Source: Dioscorea cayenensis subsp. rotundata (taxonomy: Eukaryota > Streptophyta > Magnoliopsida > Dioscoreales > Dioscoreaceae). From it: a stretch of 64,000 nt of DNA. The notes under the pieces were generated by a model. The model searched no databases, was not told the origin of the DNA, and saw only the letters and a list, made by a program, of their open reading frames with translations. The stretch's first letter is position 1. Every line of letters begins with the position of its first letter. Of the stretch, positions 62,291 to 64,000 are shown in pieces. The stretch spans positions 20,613,589 to 20,677,588 of the forward strand of contig NC_052486.1 in assembly GCF_009730915.1 (NCBI RefSeq). The letters are read 5' to 3'. A program made the position numbers and the translations under genes.

Positions 62291-64000
62291 AAAGGCACAT
62301 TCACATATTTTGATTGTGCATTGCCCTAACCAATGATAAGATTTTCGCCATCAGTTCCCCATTGCCTACACAATTTGATTTATATTTCTTCAAAGCTGAT
62401 TGTGTTTGCCTTCAAAAGGTGATCTATTATGAATACATACTCTAGTTGTACAGAACCTAGTTATGTTATAAATGAATAATGATTATTTTTTCTCTAATGT
62501 TTTCATCTGTCATTTGGTGTGGTTCTATGCTATCACTTCTTTGAAAGAACATGCATATTTTAAATGATTTTTTTTTTTCCCATCATTTTCATTCACTTTC
62601 TTTACTTCCTCCATTTTACATCAAATCAAAGACAGGGTTGTATGCTTTATCCTATTCATTTGATGGAAACTTTCAAAAAGAGGACCCTAGTTGTGCATTG
62701 TGTTGGGGGACCAAACACTTTTCCATAACACACTTGCTTGTTTGAGTGTTGCCTCAACTCAGTCAACTTCAAATTCTATTTAAACTATATTTTCTTTTCT
62801 TAAAAGAAAACAGAAAAGAAAAACAAGTGGACCACAATAATATCACCACTCCACTTGCATAGTTGCATGCACAAGTGGGTGCAAAAATTAAGGAATATCA
62901 CAAAAGTTTTTGATAAAATATCTTAGAAATATAAAATTATTTTATAAATATTCATGTAAAGAACTAATAAATATCTAACTAAGCATCAAATAATAATAAA
63001 TTAATTAATTATACTCGAAGATATCGATATCCTTGGTATTTATTAAAGGAGAGATTTGTGATATCAATGATCTGGGCCAGCCCATAAGTGCAACCCAACC
63101 CACCAGTTCAGAATCAGTTAAGTGGTTCATGTGTTCATGCGGTGCATGTGACCGGACTCTACTTTGGACAATCATTTGTGCAGAGAATCCACCGTTGATC
63201 TCCATATAAACGGATGAGATCTCGTTGTAATATAACCAAACGTCTATCATTTGGACGGCTGGATATCGTCCAAACTCCCAAGCAATTATTAGCATTCTGA
63301 TTTTGATCTACGAACACGAATTTTGGCATTCATTTCACCGTAAGTGAGAGAAGTCAGGAAGTGAGAGACGCGCCACTTTTTTGAAATGGGGGAAGTAATA
63401 TCACTTCCATGATTTCCGTGTTTATTTGTCAAAAATTAATAATAGAACCGAAGGATTTAGGTGTTAGATGAAGTTTTATGAGTTCAAAATAGATTGACTC
63501 ATTTATCCCCACTTCAATAAAAAAAATACTGAAATGAGTTTAGTTCAAAATCCACTTCAGTTGGAAGTGGGGGAAGTGGCACTTCCTCCACTTCAACACA
63601 AATGAATATCAGAAGTGGAGGAAATCAAAACACTCCCCTCACTTTCTCCCACTTTCCTAAAAACATGAACGCCCAAAGTGATTTATTGATAATTGACTTT
63701 TATAAAACTATTTATAAATGGTGAGAATTCGAAATCGAGGCAGATTTTTAAAAGCAAGAGTAGTGATTATATATATGGATGATTTAAACACTCACTCACG
63801 TATGCATACACTTCACTTTATTTATTCTACCGAAAATTTATGAATACTCCTGTTTCTTTTGGCGGTCTAGCGGGTCATCTTAAATTAAAAAAAAAAAAAA
63901 AATACATGAATCTTGATGATCAATGCACGGTTAGATTAACAAGCTCTCGGTGCGTTGCCTCGCGTGCTCACTTAAGTTATTCGCTATCCTTTGCTCCTTT
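62291..64000. other. 3' flank and gene-free region
   Basis: 62291-62500 is probable 3' UTR. 63060-63300 contains GGGCCAGCCCATAAG and CGTCTATCATTTGGACGGCT, motifs typical of plant promoters, so a gene may start to the right or on the other strand. 63340-63660 has many AAGTGG/CCACTT words in both orientations, probably a MITE remnant. (A)15 is near 63887. No gene called. Confidence 0.45.

Noticed and set aside
63005..63295. 96-codon minus-strand frame
   Set aside because: Overlaps promoter-like GCCCA motifs and has no recognised domain; may be chance.

Overview
This is a window of plant nuclear DNA, most likely from a monocot. It is AT-rich, its genes are split by spliceosomal introns, first exons are clearly more GC-rich than later exons, and it is full of plant DNA transposons and MITEs. 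It also carries a nuclear-type tRNA with internal pol III boxes. All functional assignments come from reading translated sequence; no search was run. A run of exactly 1,000 Ns (28,199-29,198) marks an assembly gap.

Layout. 1-4,035 (-): 5' part of a DEDDy 3'-5' exonuclease gene (four exons seen; it runs off the left edge). 4,426-9,432: a nest of DNA transposons, in which a Stowaway-like element is split by a decayed 3.4-kb mariner-like element (TA duplication) and holds a hAT/Harbinger-type MITE that itself holds a Mutator-type MITE with terminal repeats of about 120 bp. 9,638-21,230: remnants of a hAT element (DUF4371 type) split by an 8.7-kb CACTA element (10,072-18,754, TCA duplication). 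The CACTA carries a decayed but intron-bearing copy of a CBS/PB1-domain gene. 21,235-28,198: LTR-like sequence with CCGTAAG palindromes, then one end of a second CACTA family with TGACATTT-type subterminal arrays and an internal tandem repeat of 430-470 bp units, cut by the gap. 29,274-31,562 (+): a P-class PPR gene resembling Arabidopsis At3g53170. 33,709-33,782 (+): tRNA-Val(AAC). 34-48 kb: gene-poor, with a 3.3-kb solo LTR (CACTT duplication), a fragment of the splicing factor gene SLU7, MITEs and microsatellites. 48,802-57,981 (+): seven-exon gene for bifunctional L-fucokinase/GDP-fucose pyrophosphorylase (FKGP), with a one-base frameshift close to its C-terminus. 58,489-62,290 (+): five-exon gene for an ARM-like protein resembling plant proteins annotated with a Cdc14/SIN-component domain.

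The four protein genes have no obvious shared pathway. FKGP belongs to fucose salvage and cell wall sugar-nucleotide supply, the PPR protein probably acts on organelle RNA, and the exonuclease on RNA or DNA 3' ends. The most unusual part is the 9.6-28 kb region, where host gene sequence has been carried inside a CACTA element with its introns and then decayed.
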